Position numbers and translations under genes: made by a program
In this document: positions 36,171 to 45,569 of the stretch, piece after piece
Layout: each line of letters opens with the position of its first letter
Numbering within the stretch: the stretch's first letter is position 1
The notes under the pieces: generated by a model
Told to the model about the DNA's origin: nothing
What the model saw: the letters and a program-made list of their open reading frames with translations, nothing else
Database searches by the model: none
Source of the DNA: Streptomyces caniscabiei
GTDB taxonomy: Bacteria > Actinomycetota > Actinomycetes > Streptomycetales > Streptomycetaceae
Length of the DNA: 64,000 nt
NCBI RefSeq assembly: GCF_014930365.1
Contig: NZ_JABXWI010000003.1
Span: 770,637 to 834,636, forward strand
Direction: 5' to 3'

Positions 36171-37079
36171 CTATCGGTCTTGTACGTTCTTGCGCCCCCG
36201 CGCTCCGTCCGTGTGTCCGGGCGTGCGCTCCGCCCGCTCCGGCCCGCCACCGGGAACACCGATGCGTTCGCGTTGGTAGGCCCCCGGAGGAACGCCCACG
36301 ATCCGGCTGAAGTGACGGTTGAGGTGCGGCTGGTCCGTGAAGCCGACGGCGACGGCGGCGTCGACCGGAGCCGTGCCCGCGTCGAGCAGGTTCCGCGCCC
36401 GCCGCACGCGTGCGTCGGTCAGCCAGGCGTGCGGCGGCATGCCGTAGGCCGCGCGGAAGGCCCGCAGCAGCGCGAAGGGGCTGGTGCCCAGGTCGGAGGC
36501 GAGTCGCTCCAGGGTCGGCGGGTCGGCCATCCGCTCCGACAGCACGGCACGCGCGCGTGCCGCGACGGAGGTGCCCGCGGTACGGACGGGGCGTTGGGGC
36601 AGTGGCCCGCCGTTCAGGCGCAGCAGCCTCGTCACGGCGACCCGCAGCAGGGTGTCCGCGGCCAGCGCGTTGCCCTCGTCGACGGCCCGCAGCACCTGAT
36701 GGACGAGCCCGGCGGCGTACGGATCGTCGAGCACCGGCTGTACGAAGGCGGGGGTACCGCGGATCGTGGTGGTCTCGGCGGCGATCTCGGCCACCACGTC
36801 GGGCGGCGGGTAGACGGCGCCGTACCGCCAGCCCTCGGGCACGCCGGCGCGACCGGTGTGCGGGGTGTCCGGGTTGACGAGGGCCAGGGTGCCCGGGCCC
36901 GCGTACTGATCGGCGCCACCGTGGTGGAACACCTCGAGGCCGTCGGCGATGGCCGCGATCACGAAGTTCTCGTGGGTGTGCCGCACGAACTTCTTCTCGA
37001 CGTAGCTCGCCCGCAGGAGGTCGACCCCGGGCAGCTCCGCGTACCGCCAGTGCCTCGCCCGCTCCACCGAACCCGCCAT
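36171..37079 (-). CDS. AraC-family regulator of azlCD (302 aa)
   Basis: The ATG at 37079 directly abuts GGAGGT, so the GTG at 37067 is a possible alternative. The N-terminus is a cupin-like AraC ligand domain (FVRHTHENFVIAAI; NPDTPHTG). The C-terminal ~100 residues hold two helix-turn-helix motifs (LERLASDLGTSPFALLRAFR; DAAVAVGFTDQPHLNRHF). It likely controls the azlCD exporter that follows 29 bp later, responding to an amino acid or amine. Confidence 0.9.
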   Translation of the reverse strand: MAGSVERARHWRYAELPGVDLLRASYVEKKFVRHTHENFVIAAIADGLEVFHHGGADQYAGPGTLALVNPDTPHTGRAGVPEGWRYGAVYPPPDVVAEIAAETTTIRGTPAFVQPVLDDPYAAGLVHQVLRAVDEGNALAADTLLRVAVTRLLRLNGGPLPQRPVRTAGTSVAARARAVLSERMADPPTLERLASDLGTSPFALLRAFRAAYGMPPHAWLTDARVRRARNLLDAGTAPVDAAVAVGFTDQPHLNRHFSRIVGVPPGAYQRERIGVPGGGPERAERTPGHTDGARGRKNVQDR

Positions 37080-37235
37080 ACCTCCATTCTGCGGCCGCCC
37101 CGATCGGCGAACCCCACGGCCCCCGCCCGCCCCACGCAATCTCCGCCCAGCCCAGCCCCGCGGCACCCGAGCCCCGCCCGGCCGCATCCACCCTCATCCC
37201 GCCCCACTCCGAGCCGTTTGCCCAGGTCCGGGCCG

Positions 37236-37258
37236 TTGTCAGTGGTCGGGTGCAGGAT
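37236..37258 (+). promoter_or_regulatory. RecA-NDp / PafBC-type promoter of lhr
   Basis: TTGTCAGTGGT, 6 bases, CAGGAT: ten of eleven bases match the recA motif in the upstream box. The -10 ends 6 bp before the ATG at 37265, so the lhr message should be leaderless. Confidence 0.75.
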
Positions 37259-37264
37259 GGGGGC

Positions 37265-40200
37265 ATGGTCAGCTCCGCAGATCGAGCCCTCGACGGCTTC
37301 TCCCCCGCCACCCGTGGCTGGTTCACGGGGGCCTTCTCCGCGCCCACCGCGGCCCAGGCCGGGGCGTGGCGGGCGATCGGCGAGGGCTCGGACGTGCTGG
37401 TGGTCGCCCCGACCGGCTCCGGCAAGACGCTGGCCGCGTTCCTCGCCGCGCTGGACCAGCTGACGTCGAGCCCGCCCCCGGCCGACCCGAAGAAGCGCTG
37501 CCGGGTGCTGTACGTGTCACCGCTGAAGGCACTCGCGGTGGACGTGGAGCGGAACCTGCGCAGTCCGCTGACCGGCATCCGCCAGGAATCGGTGCGCCTC
37601 GGACTGCCCGAGCCGGAGGTCAAGGTGGGCATCCGCTCCGGGGACACCCCGGCCGCCGAGCGCCGGGCCCTGGCGACCCGCCCGCCGGACATCCTGATCA
37701 CCACCCCCGAGTCGCTGTTCCTGATGCTGACATCGGCCACACGCGACGCGCTGACGGGCGTGGAGACGGTGATCCTGGACGAGGTGCACGCGGTCGCGGG
37801 CACCAAACGCGGCGCCCACCTGGCCCTCACCCTGGAGCGCCTCGACGAGCTGCTGCCCCGGCCGGCCCGCCGCATCGGCCTGTCCGCCACCGTGCGTCCC
37901 GTCGACGAGGTCGCGCGCTATCTGTCCCCCCGCCGCAGGGTGGAGATCGTCCAGCCACCGTCCGGCAAGGAGTTCGACCTGTCGGTGGTCGTGCCGGTGG
38001 AGGATCTGGGCGAGCTGGGCGGCTCCCCGGCCACCGACGCCAACGACGGCGCGGAGCGGCCGTCGATCTGGCCGCACGTGGAGGAGCGGATCGCCGACCT
38101 CGTCCAGGCGCACCGCTCCACGATCGTCTTCGCCAACTCCCGTCGCCTCGCGGAGCGCCTGTGCAACCGGCTCAACGAGATCGCGTACGAGCGGGCCACC
38201 GGCGAACCGCTGGACGAACACCATGCCCCGGCGGAGCTGATGGGCGGCTCGGGCGCGGCCCAGGGAGCGCCCCCGGTCCTCGCCCGCGCCCACCACGGCT
38301 CGGTCTCCAAGGAGCAGCGGGCCCTGGTCGAGGAGGATCTGAAGGCGGGCCGGCTGCCGGCGGTGGTCGCGACCTCCAGCCTCGAACTGGGCATCGACAT
38401 GGGCGCGGTGGACCTCGTCGTCCAGGTGGAGTCACCCCCGTCGGTCGCCTCGGGCCTCCAGCGGGTGGGCCGCGCCGGGCACCAGGTCGGCGCGGTCTCC
38501 ACGGGCGTGGTCTTCCCCAAGTACCGGGGCGACCTGGTCCAGTCGGCCGTGGTCACCGAGCGGATGCGCAGCGGCTCGATCGAGTCCATGAGGATCCCGG
38601 GCAACCCCCTGGACGTCCTGGCGCAGCAGATCGTCGCCATGACCTCGATGGACACCTGGCAGTTCGACGACCTCCTCGCCACCGTCCGCCGGGCGGCCCC
38701 CTTCGCCGCGCTCCCGGAATCCGCGTTCACGGCCGTCCTCGACATGCTCGCGGGCCGCTATCCGTCCGACGCCTTCGCGGAGTTGCGCCCGCGTGTGGTG
38801 TGGGACCGGGTCGCCGGCACGATCACGGGCCGCCCGGGCGCCCAGCGGCTCGCCGTCACCTCCGGGGGCACGATCCCGGACCGGGGCCTCTTCGGGGTCT
38901 TCCTCGCGGGCTCCGACCCCAAGAAGGGCGGCGGCCGGGTCGGTGAGCTGGACGAGGAGATGGTGTACGAGTCCCGGGTCGGGGACGTCTTCACCCTCGG
39001 CACCAGTTCCTGGCGGATCGAGGACATCACGCGCGACCGGGTGCTGGTCTCCCCCGCGCCGGGTGTCCCGGGCCGTCTGCCGTTCTGGAAGGGCGACCAG
39101 CTCGGCCGCCCGCTCGAACTGGGCCGCGCGGTCGGCGCGTTCCTGCGCGAGGTGGGGTCCCTGTCCGAGGAGGACGCCCGGCTGCGCCTGTTGACCGCCG
39201 GTCTCGACGCCTGGGCCGCGGACAACGTGCTCTCCTACCTGGCAGAGCAGCGCGAGGCCTGCGGCCACGTACCGGACGACCGCACCATCGTCGTCGAACG
39301 CTTCCGCGACGAGCTGGGCGACTGGCGGGTCGTCGTCCACTCCCCCTTCGGCGCCCAGGTCCACGCCCCCTGGGCCCTCGCCCTGGGCGCCAAGCTCTCC
39401 GAGCGGTACGGCATGGACGCCCAGGTGATGCACGCCGACGACGGCATCGTGCTGCGCCTGCCCGACGCCGACCTCATGGGCCTGGACCTGCTCGACATGG
39501 AGCCGGCGAGGGCGGGCACGGAGTACGACTCGGAGCAGGCCCCGCTCGGCGCGGCGGATGTCGCCTTCGACAAGGGCGAGGTCGACCAGATCGTCACCGA
39601 CCAGGTCGGCGGTTCGGCCCTGTTCGCGTCCCGCTTCCGGGAGTGCGCCGCCCGCGCGCTCCTGCTGCCCCGCCGCAGTCCCGGCCGGCGCACACCCCTG
39701 TGGCAGCAGCGCCAGCGCGCGGCCCAACTGCTCCAGGTGGCAAGCGAGTTCGGTTCGTTCCCGATCGTCCTGGAGGCGGTCCGCGAATGCCTCCAGGACG
39801 TCTTCGACGTCCCCGGCCTCACCGAGCTGATGGGCGACATCGAGTCCCGCAAGGTCCGCCTCGTCGAGGTCACCACCCCGGAGCCCTCCCCCTTCGCCCG
39901 CTCCCTCCTCTTCGGCTACGTCGCCCAGTTCCTGTACGAGGGCGACTCCCCGCTCGCCGAGCGCCGCGCGGCCGCCCTGTCGCTGGACTCCCGGCTGCTC
40001 GCCGAGCTGTTGGGCCAGGCGGAGCTGCGGGAGCTGCTCGACGCCGAGGTGCTGACCGAGCTGGAGCGGGAGCTGCGGTGGCTCACCGAGGACCGACGGG
40101 TCAAGGACGCCGAGGGCGTCGCGGACCTGCTGCGCCTCCTCGGCCCCCTCACTGACGCCGAGCTGGCCGAGCGCGGCGCCGAGCCGCAGTGGGCGCAGGA

Positions 40201-42178
40201 GCTGGCCCGGTCCCGGCGCGCCATCCGGGTCCGTGTCGCAGGCACCGACCACTGGGCGGCGATCGAGGACGCGGGCCGCCTGCGGGACGCACTCGGCACA
40301 GCCCTGCCGGTCGGTGTCCCGGAGGCCTTCACCGAGCCGGTCAAGGACCCCCTCGGCGACCTCCTCGCCCGGTACGCGCGCACACACGGCCCGTTCACCT
40401 CGGCCATGGCAGCGGCCCGCTTCGGCCTGGGTGTGGCCGTCACGGACGGCGCGCTGCACCGCCTGGCGGCGAACGGCCGTGTCGTACAGGGCGAGTTCCA
40501 CCCGGCGGGCATCGGCCAGGAGTGGTGCGACGCGGCCGTGCTGCGCCGCCTGCGCCGCCGCTCGCTGGCGGCCCTGCGCCATGAGGTGGAGCCCGTGCCG
40601 CCCGCCGCGCTCGCCCAGTTCCTGCCCCAGTGGCAGCATGTGGGCGGCGGCCACGGACTGCGCGGCGTCGACGGCCTGGTCCGCGCGATCGAACAGCTCC
40701 AGGGCGCCTCCGTGCCCGCCTCGGCGCTGGAGAAGCTGGTCCTGCCCTCCCGGGTGGCCAACTACAACCCGGCGATGCTCGACGAACTCACCGCGGCCGG
40801 AGAGGTCGTCTGGGCCGGTGCCGGAGCCCTCCCCGGCAAGGACGGCTGGGTCTCGCTGTACCTGGCGGACGCGGCCCCGCTCCTCCTCCCACCGCCCCAC
40901 CCGCTGGAGCCGACCGCCCTCCACGACTCGATCCTGAGCGCCCTCTCCGGCGGCTACGGCCTCTTCTTCCGCCAGATCGCCGACCAGGTCCGCGCGACCA
41001 CCCACCCCGACGCCACCGATCCCCAACTGGCGGACGCCGTCTGGGACCTGGCCTGGTCCGGCCGCCTCACCAACGACACGCTCACCCCCATGCGCTCTCT
41101 CCTGGGCTCGGGCCGCACCGCGGGCTCCACCGCCCACCGCGCCAAGCGCACGGTCCCGCGCGGCCGGTACGGCTCCCTGACGGCCGCAGCGCGCCCCCAG
41201 TCGCGTACAGGGCCGCCCACGGTCGCCGGCCGCTGGTCCCTCATCCCCGCCCATGAGCCCGACACCACCGTCCGCGCCCACGCTCTGGCCCGCACCCTCC
41301 TCGACCGCCACGGCGTCGTGACCCGGGGCGCGGTCGGCGCCGAGGGGGTCGAGGGCGGCTTCTCCGCGGTCTACCGCGTCCTCTCCGTCTTCGAGGAGAG
41401 CGGCCAGGCCCGCCGCGGTTATGTCGTCGAGGGCCTGGGCGCCGCTCAGTTCGCGATGGACGGCGCCGTGGACCGCCTCCGCGCCGTCTCCAACGCCCGC
41501 GAACGGAACGAGCCCGTCCCGAGCCCCGCCCCGTACACGGCCGCCGGCACCGCCGCCCACCTCACGGCACCCACGGCAGAGTCCCCGTCCCCGTGGGACA
41601 CCTTCTCCGACGCATCCGGCACCCCGTTCCCCCCTGTCGACCCCAGCTCTCCCGACCTCCATCCCGGCGTCGACCCCCCGTACGCTCCGGACGGCACCCC
41701 GGACCAGGACGGACACCACGCGCCCGCCCGGACCAGCCCGTACAACCGCTCCGGCCGCCCCCCTCACCACCCCCGCACCACGCCCTCCCCGCGCGCCGTC
41801 GTCCTGGCCGCCGCCGACCCCGCGAACGCCTACGGCGCCGCCCTCCCCTGGCCCGAGCCACCCACCGAGGCCGGACACAAGCCGGGCCGCAAGGCGGGCT
41901 CCCTGGTCGTCCTGGTCGACGGCGAGCTGACCCTCTACATGGAGCGCGGCGGCAAGACCCTCCTGGCCTGGCCCGCCGACCCCGATGCCAGACCCCTGGA
42001 CGACCCCCGTCTGCGCCCGGCCGCCGAAGCCCTCTCCGCGGCAGCACGCGCGGGCTCCCTGGGCACGGTCACGGTGGAACGCGTGAACGGCACCTCCGCC
42101 CTCACCTCCCCCCACGGCCCCCTCCTGGAAGGAGCCGGCTTCATCGCGACCCCCCGCGGCCTGCGCATCCGAGCGTGA
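37265..42178 (+). CDS. lhr: Lhr-type large ATP-dependent helicase (1,637 aa)
   Basis: The ATG at 37265 coincides with the expected transcription start. The N-terminal half is a superfamily 2 helicase: Walker A APTGSGKT (~46-53), VILDEVHAV (DEVH box), LSATVRP, and C-domain motifs ATSSLELGIDMG and QRVGRAGHQ. It continues into the winged-helix and Lhr-core/CTD regions (~870-1400). Lhr unwinds RNA:DNA and DNA duplexes 3'-5' in repair. A Pro-rich, low-complexity insertion lies at ~1410-1520 before the last conserved segment. Followed by nei, as expected of a damage-induced pair. Confidence 0.96.
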   Translation: MVSSADRALDGFSPATRGWFTGAFSAPTAAQAGAWRAIGEGSDVLVVAPTGSGKTLAAFLAALDQLTSSPPPADPKKRCRVLYVSPLKALAVDVERNLRSPLTGIRQESVRLGLPEPEVKVGIRSGDTPAAERRALATRPPDILITTPESLFLMLTSATRDALTGVETVILDEVHAVAGTKRGAHLALTLERLDELLPRPARRIGLSATVRPVDEVARYLSPRRRVEIVQPPSGKEFDLSVVVPVEDLGELGGSPATDANDGAERPSIWPHVEERIADLVQAHRSTIVFANSRRLAERLCNRLNEIAYERATGEPLDEHHAPAELMGGSGAAQGAPPVLARAHHGSVSKEQRALVEEDLKAGRLPAVVATSSLELGIDMGAVDLVVQVESPPSVASGLQRVGRAGHQVGAVSTGVVFPKYRGDLVQSAVVTERMRSGSIESMRIPGNPLDVLAQQIVAMTSMDTWQFDDLLATVRRAAPFAALPESAFTAVLDMLAGRYPSDAFAELRPRVVWDRVAGTITGRPGAQRLAVTSGGTIPDRGLFGVFLAGSDPKKGGGRVGELDEEMVYESRVGDVFTLGTSSWRIEDITRDRVLVSPAPGVPGRLPFWKGDQLGRPLELGRAVGAFLREVGSLSEEDARLRLLTAGLDAWAADNVLSYLAEQREACGHVPDDRTIVVERFRDELGDWRVVVHSPFGAQVHAPWALALGAKLSERYGMDAQVMHADDGIVLRLPDADLMGLDLLDMEPARAGTEYDSEQAPLGAADVAFDKGEVDQIVTDQVGGSALFASRFRECAARALLLPRRSPGRRTPLWQQRQRAAQLLQVASEFGSFPIVLEAVRECLQDVFDVPGLTELMGDIESRKVRLVEVTTPEPSPFARSLLFGYVAQFLYEGDSPLAERRAAALSLDSRLLAELLGQAELRELLDAEVLTELERELRWLTEDRRVKDAEGVADLLRLLGPLTDAELAERGAEPQWAQELARSRRAIRVRVAGTDHWAAIEDAGRLRDALGTALPVGVPEAFTEPVKDPLGDLLARYARTHGPFTSAMAAARFGLGVAVTDGALHRLAANGRVVQGEFHPAGIGQEWCDAAVLRRLRRRSLAALRHEVEPVPPAALAQFLPQWQHVGGGHGLRGVDGLVRAIEQLQGASVPASALEKLVLPSRVANYNPAMLDELTAAGEVVWAGAGALPGKDGWVSLYLADAAPLLLPPPHPLEPTALHDSILSALSGGYGLFFRQIADQVRATTHPDATDPQLADAVWDLAWSGRLTNDTLTPMRSLLGSGRTAGSTAHRAKRTVPRGRYGSLTAAARPQSRTGPPTVAGRWSLIPAHEPDTTVRAHALARTLLDRHGVVTRGAVGAEGVEGGFSAVYRVLSVFEESGQARRGYVVEGLGAAQFAMDGAVDRLRAVSNARERNEPVPSPAPYTAAGTAAHLTAPTAESPSPWDTFSDASGTPFPPVDPSSPDLHPGVDPPYAPDGTPDQDGHHAPARTSPYNRSGRPPHHPRTTPSPRAVVLAAADPANAYGAALPWPEPPTEAGHKPGRKAGSLVVLVDGELTLYMERGGKTLLAWPADPDARPLDDPRLRPAAEALSAAARAGSLGTVTVERVNGTSALTSPHGPLLEGAGFIATPRGLRIRA

Positions 42179-42197
42179 GCGAAGAGCACCACCGTGA

Positions 42198-42227
42198 AGC
42201 ACCCACGTCAGCAGAGCACCCACGTCA
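42198..42227. repeat. Direct repeat between lhr and nei
   Basis: AGCACCCACGTCA occurs twice (42198-42210 and 42215-42227) with a 4-bp gap, in the 143-bp lhr-nei spacer. It may be a regulatory site pair or an incidental duplication. Confidence 0.4.
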
Positions 42228-42321
42228 AAGGGACGAACCCGTGCGCCATGCGCCTGGCTGTCACGAAGGGGGCCGTCCAGCCACCGAGCACCCGCTCCCC
42301 CCGACATGCCACTCTTGACCC

Positions 42322-43188
42322 ATGCCCGAAGGTGACACCGTCTGGCAGACGGCGAGACGGCTGCACACCGCCCTCGCCGGCAAGGTCCTGTCCCGCTCCG
42401 ACCTGCGGGTACCGAGGTTCGCCACGGCCGATCTCACCGGCCGTACCGTCCTGGACGTCACCCCCCGGGGCAAGCACCTCCTCACCCGTATCGAAGGCGG
42501 CCTCACCCTCCACTCCCATCTGCGGATGGACGGCTCCTGGAAGGTGTACGCCCACGACGAGCGCTGGCGCGGCGGCCCGGCGCACCAGATCCGCGCCATC
42601 CTGGGCACCCTTGACCGCACGGCCGTCGGCTACCGCCTCCCCGTGCTGGAGCTGATCCTCACCGTCGACGAGTCCCGCGCCGTCGGCCACCTCGGCCCCG
42701 ACCTGCTCGGCCCGGACTGGGACCCAGACCTGGCCCTCACCAACCTCCTGAGCGACCCCGCGCGCCCCCTCGGCGAGGCCCTGCTCGACCAGCGCAATCT
42801 CGCCGGCATCGGCAACGTCTACAAGAGCGAGCTGTGCTTCCTGCTCCGGGTCACCCCCTGGCTCCCCGTGGGCGCCTTCCCGGAGGACCTCGCCGCCCGG
42901 CTGCCGGGCCTCGCCAAGAAGCTCCTCGAAGCCAACCGCGAGCGTCCGATCCGCAGTACGACGGGCCTCCGCCGGCACGACCTGTTCGTGTACGGCCGGG
43001 CCCCCCGCCCATGCCTGCGCTGCCAGACCCCCGTCCGCGTGGCCGACCAGGGCGACGGCTCCCGGGAGCGCCCCACCTACTGGTGCCCCACCTGCCAGAC
43101 CGGCCCCGTGCCGCCCGCCCGCGCCACCGGAGCACGCCGCCCGAGCCCCCGCACCTCCGGCGGAACCCGAGGCCGTACGACTAATTGA
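42322..43188 (+). CDS. nei: Fpg/Nei-family DNA glycosylase (288 aa)
   Basis: The ATG at 42322 gives MPEGDTV, with the catalytic Pro2 and Glu3 of endonuclease VIII/Nei. The central LDQRNLAGIGNVYKSE is the helix-two-turn-helix, and the C-terminus has a CxxC-x18-CxxC zinc finger (CLRC ... CPTC). It removes oxidised bases and cleaves the abasic site (AP lyase). Found 143 bp after lhr on the same strand, it may be expressed from the lhr damage promoter. A disordered Arg/Pro-rich tail ends the protein. Confidence 0.93.
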   Translation: MPEGDTVWQTARRLHTALAGKVLSRSDLRVPRFATADLTGRTVLDVTPRGKHLLTRIEGGLTLHSHLRMDGSWKVYAHDERWRGGPAHQIRAILGTLDRTAVGYRLPVLELILTVDESRAVGHLGPDLLGPDWDPDLALTNLLSDPARPLGEALLDQRNLAGIGNVYKSELCFLLRVTPWLPVGAFPEDLAARLPGLAKKLLEANRERPIRSTTGLRRHDLFVYGRAPRPCLRCQTPVRVADQGDGSRERPTYWCPTCQTGPVPPARATGARRPSPRTSGGTRGRTTN

Positions 43189-43214
43189 CGGACCGTCAGA
43201 AACGCTCGTACCGT
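43185..43214 (+). promoter_or_regulatory. Promoter with overlapping palindromic operator for the SDR gene
   Basis: TTGACG (43185-43190), an 18-bp spacer and TACCGT (43209-43214) lie 6 bp before the ATG at 43221, so the transcript is probably leaderless. The -35 overlaps TTGACGG-A-CCGTCAG, a near-perfect palindrome of the kind bound by TetR repressors. It also overlaps the nei stop. Confidence 0.55.
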
Positions 43215-43220
43215 CGCTTC

Positions 43221-43985
43221 ATGCCCATCCCGGCGTACGACCTCACCGGCCGCACCGCGTTCGTCACCGGCGCCGGCAGCGGTATCGGCCGCGCGTCGGC
43301 GGTCCTGCTCGCCGAGGCGGGCGCCGCCGTGCACTGCGCGGACCTGGACGCGCAGGGCCTGCACGAGACGGCGACCCTGATCAAGGCCGGGAACGGCACC
43401 GCCCATGTCCACCGGCTCGACGTCACCGACCGCGGCGGGCTCGCGCGGGCGGTGGCCGCCTGCGAGCGGCTCGATGTGATGGCGGCGATCGCCGGGATCA
43501 TGCACCGCAGCCCCGTGCTGGAGACCCGTGACGAGGATCTGGAGCGGGTGTGGAGCGTCAACTTCAAGGGGGTGCTGTACGCCTGCCAGGAAGCGGCCCG
43601 CCGGATGATCGCCGACGAGACGTGGGGCAGCATCGTCACCATGGCCTCCGGCGCCGTCGACACCGGCGGTCCGGGACTCCTCTGCTACGGCGTGACCAAG
43701 GCGGCGGTGGTCCAGCTGACGAAGACCCTGGCGACCGAGGTCGGCCCGCACGGCATCCGCGTCAACGCCGTGGCGCCGGGGTGGATCCGCACCCCCATGA
43801 CCGACCGCCACGACCGCGAGGCCCAGGCGCGGACCGAGTCGCTCATGGCCCGGCTGTCACCGCTGAACCGGGTCGGCGAGCCCGACGACATCGCCCACGC
43901 CGTGCTGCACCTCGCCTCCGACGCCTCGGCGTTCACGACGGGTCAGATCCTCCGCCCGAACGGCGGGGTGGCCATGCCCTGGTGA
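43221..43985 (+). CDS. Short-chain dehydrogenase/reductase (254 aa)
   Basis: The start is ATG at 43221, not the upstream frame extension. It has the NAD(P)-binding TGAGSGIG (~14-21), the catalytic YGVTK (Y and K, ~155-159) preceded by a serine in MASGAV, and 'PGWIRTPM'. It fits classical SDRs that oxidise or reduce alcohols and ketones; the substrate is unknown. Neighbours give no pathway, but the TetR-like operator suggests ligand-induced expression. Confidence 0.92.
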   Translation: MPIPAYDLTGRTAFVTGAGSGIGRASAVLLAEAGAAVHCADLDAQGLHETATLIKAGNGTAHVHRLDVTDRGGLARAVAACERLDVMAAIAGIMHRSPVLETRDEDLERVWSVNFKGVLYACQEAARRMIADETWGSIVTMASGAVDTGGPGLLCYGVTKAAVVQLTKTLATEVGPHGIRVNAVAPGWIRTPMTDRHDREAQARTESLMARLSPLNRVGEPDDIAHAVLHLASDASAFTTGQILRPNGGVAMPW

Positions 43986-44226
43986 CCGCGGCCCCCACCG
44001 CGCCCCCCGGAACAGGACCACCCCTCGCGCCCCCTGACGCGCCCCCCGACCGTTCCCTTGCCCGACCCTTCGGCACACAGTGGACAGGGAGGAGACTCAG
44101 CCCCCACCCCCCGGCCGCGACCGCCCCCTCCACCGCGCCGGCGTCCGGCACCAGCGCGAGTCGCAGCACACCCCACCACCACAGCGCACCGAGCCCCAGA
44201 GACGCCCCCCAGCGAGCTATTCGCAT
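43933..44226 (-). CDS. Small hydrophobic/secreted hypothetical protein (97 aa)
   Basis: The ATG at 44226 follows GGAGGTGGCGGCC, a good ribosome binding site. The N-terminus is a hydrophobic, Trp-rich segment (ARWGASLGLGALWWWGVL) like a signal peptide or membrane anchor. The rest is Gly/Arg/Ala-rich and disordered. The 3' end overlaps the SDR gene by 53 bp on the other strand. Support rests on the binding site and the leader-like start; it could still be a chance frame. Confidence 0.4.
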   Translation of the reverse strand: MRIARWGASLGLGALWWWGVLRLALVPDAGAVEGAVAAGGWGLSLLPVHCVPKGRARERSGGASGGARGGPVPGGAVGAAVTRAWPPRRSGGGSDPS

Positions 44227-44411
44227 GGCCGCCACCTCCAAGGCCTTCGGGCCCCCAGAACGACGCTAGACGGCCCTCGTCACGGCCGGAGAGGGCGCAC
44301 CACCGGCACAGGGACGCACGGCCCCCTCATGGGGACCGCGCCCCCACGACCCGATGCGCCCCGCAGCACCTCACCGCCGTCCTCACGCCCCCACCGGCCT
44401 CCCGCGCCGCG

Positions 44412-44882
44412 CTACCCGTTCTCCGCCTGGAACATCCAGTGGTGCTTCTCGAGATCGGCCGTGATCGTGATGAAGATGTCCTGGCTCACCGGATCCGCCT
44501 CCGCGGTGCTCTCGACCCGCGCCCGCATCCGGGTGATCACCGCGCCGAGCGCGTCCACCAAGGTCCCGACCGCGTCCGCGTCCTTGACCCAGCCGTTCGG
44601 CACCCGGCCGATACCGCTGCTCCCGGCCACCGTCCCGGCCCGCCCGTCCGGCGAGACCCCGAGGGTGGAGGCGCGTTCGGCGACGGTGTCGGAGTGCAGC
44701 CGGGCGGTGTCCACGACCTCGTCGAGCTGGAGATGGACCGAGCGGAATCGCGGTCCGACGACGTTCCAGTGGATCTGCTTGGCCACCAGGGAGAGGTCGA
44801 CAAGATCGACGAGGGCGCCTTGCAGTGCCTCGGAGACGGTCTTGAGATCGGCCTCGGACAGCGGGCTTTTCACCACGTACAT
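44412..44882 (-). CDS. Dps-family ferritin-like protein (156 aa)
   Basis: The ATG at 44882 follows CGGAG. The four-helix bundle shows the Dps ferroxidase residues: IHWNVVGPRFRSVHLQLDE (H and the D/E pair) and 'DTVAER'. Dps oligomers store iron and shield DNA during stress. It lacks the long charged N-terminal DNA-binding tail of E. coli Dps. Transcribed alone between two leftward genes. Confidence 0.88.
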   Translation of the reverse strand: MYVVKSPLSEADLKTVSEALQGALVDLVDLSLVAKQIHWNVVGPRFRSVHLQLDEVVDTARLHSDTVAERASTLGVSPDGRAGTVAGSSGIGRVPNGWVKDADAVGTLVDALGAVITRMRARVESTAEADPVSQDIFITITADLEKHHWMFQAENG

Positions 44883-44969
44883 CAGCACGCTCCGGATTCT
44901 TGAGACGACCGTACGACCACCATGACCGCACACCGCCACCCCGGCAAACGGGAGCCCCAGGCAACACAA

Positions 44970-45022
44970 AAGCCCCGGTCGGCCACCCCCAGGTTTTCCC
45001 TGGCGGCCCCCGACCGGGGCTT
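44970..45022 (-). terminator. Terminator after clgR
   Basis: AAGCCCCGGTCGG (44970-44982) pairs with CCGACCGGGGCTT (45010-45022), 13 bp, enclosing a second small CCAGG/CCTGG hairpin. It ends clgR transcription from the right. Confidence 0.75.
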
Positions 45023-45082
45023 CCGCTTCGTTCTACCGCTTCACCGGCGCGCGCCGGTGCTCATGCACCCGGTCGCGACAGG

Positions 45083-45460
45083 TCACGCCGCGACGACGTC
45101 CACCGCTTCGGCGGGCGCCTTGATCGTGACCCGCTCCGGCGGCACACCGGCCACCGAGACGGAGTTGAGCATCGGTCGACGCACTGGTGCTGGCACCGGC
45201 TCGGTGGCCGCTGCGGACTGGGCCAGCTCGGCTAGGGCGAGCTCGTCGCTCACTTCCCGCATGAGCTCGGACATCCGTACGTCCAGCGCGTCGCAAATGG
45301 CGGAGAGCAGCTCGGAGGAAGCCTCCTTCTGCCCCCGCTCCACCTCGGAGAGATAGCCGAGTGAGACTCGGGCGGACGAGGAGACTTCGCGCAGAGTACG
45401 GCCCTGGCGCTGGCGCTGCCGACGCAGCACGTCACCCAGCAGGCGACGGAGCAGAATCAT
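45083..45460 (-). CDS. clgR: ClgR-type XRE transcriptional regulator (125 aa)
   Basis: The ATG at 45460 follows GAGGGAGCC. The HTH_XRE domain (~10-65) contains '[27 protein letters not shown]', characteristic of ClgR/PopR. The C-terminal region is Ala/Val/Pro-rich and ends in VVAA, a typical Clp degradation tag. ClgR activates clpP and other stress protease genes in actinobacteria. The order clgR-cinA-pgsA matches the mycobacterial recA neighbourhood. Confidence 0.93.
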   Translation of the reverse strand: MILLRRLLGDVLRRQRQRQGRTLREVSSSARVSLGYLSEVERGQKEASSELLSAICDALDVRMSELMREVSDELALAELAQSAAATEPVPAPVRRPMLNSVSVAGVPPERVTIKAPAEAVDVVAA

Positions 45461-45569
45461 CGGTGGCTCCCTCCTCGGACCGCGTAGCCGCATCCTTCAC
45501 GCCCCACCGTACCGCCTTGCGCTGCGGCCGTGCGGGGAGCGCTGTTGTGTTCACTCAGGGCTGCAAACA

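Noticed and set aside
37207..37264. A GTG start for lhr at 37250
   Set aside because: It lies inside the predicted promoter -10 region; the ATG at 37265 fits a leaderless transcript.
44058..44925. Plus-strand frames opposite the Dps-like gene
   Set aside because: They run antisense to a clear ferritin-like protein and are Pro/Arg/Ser-rich without motifs.
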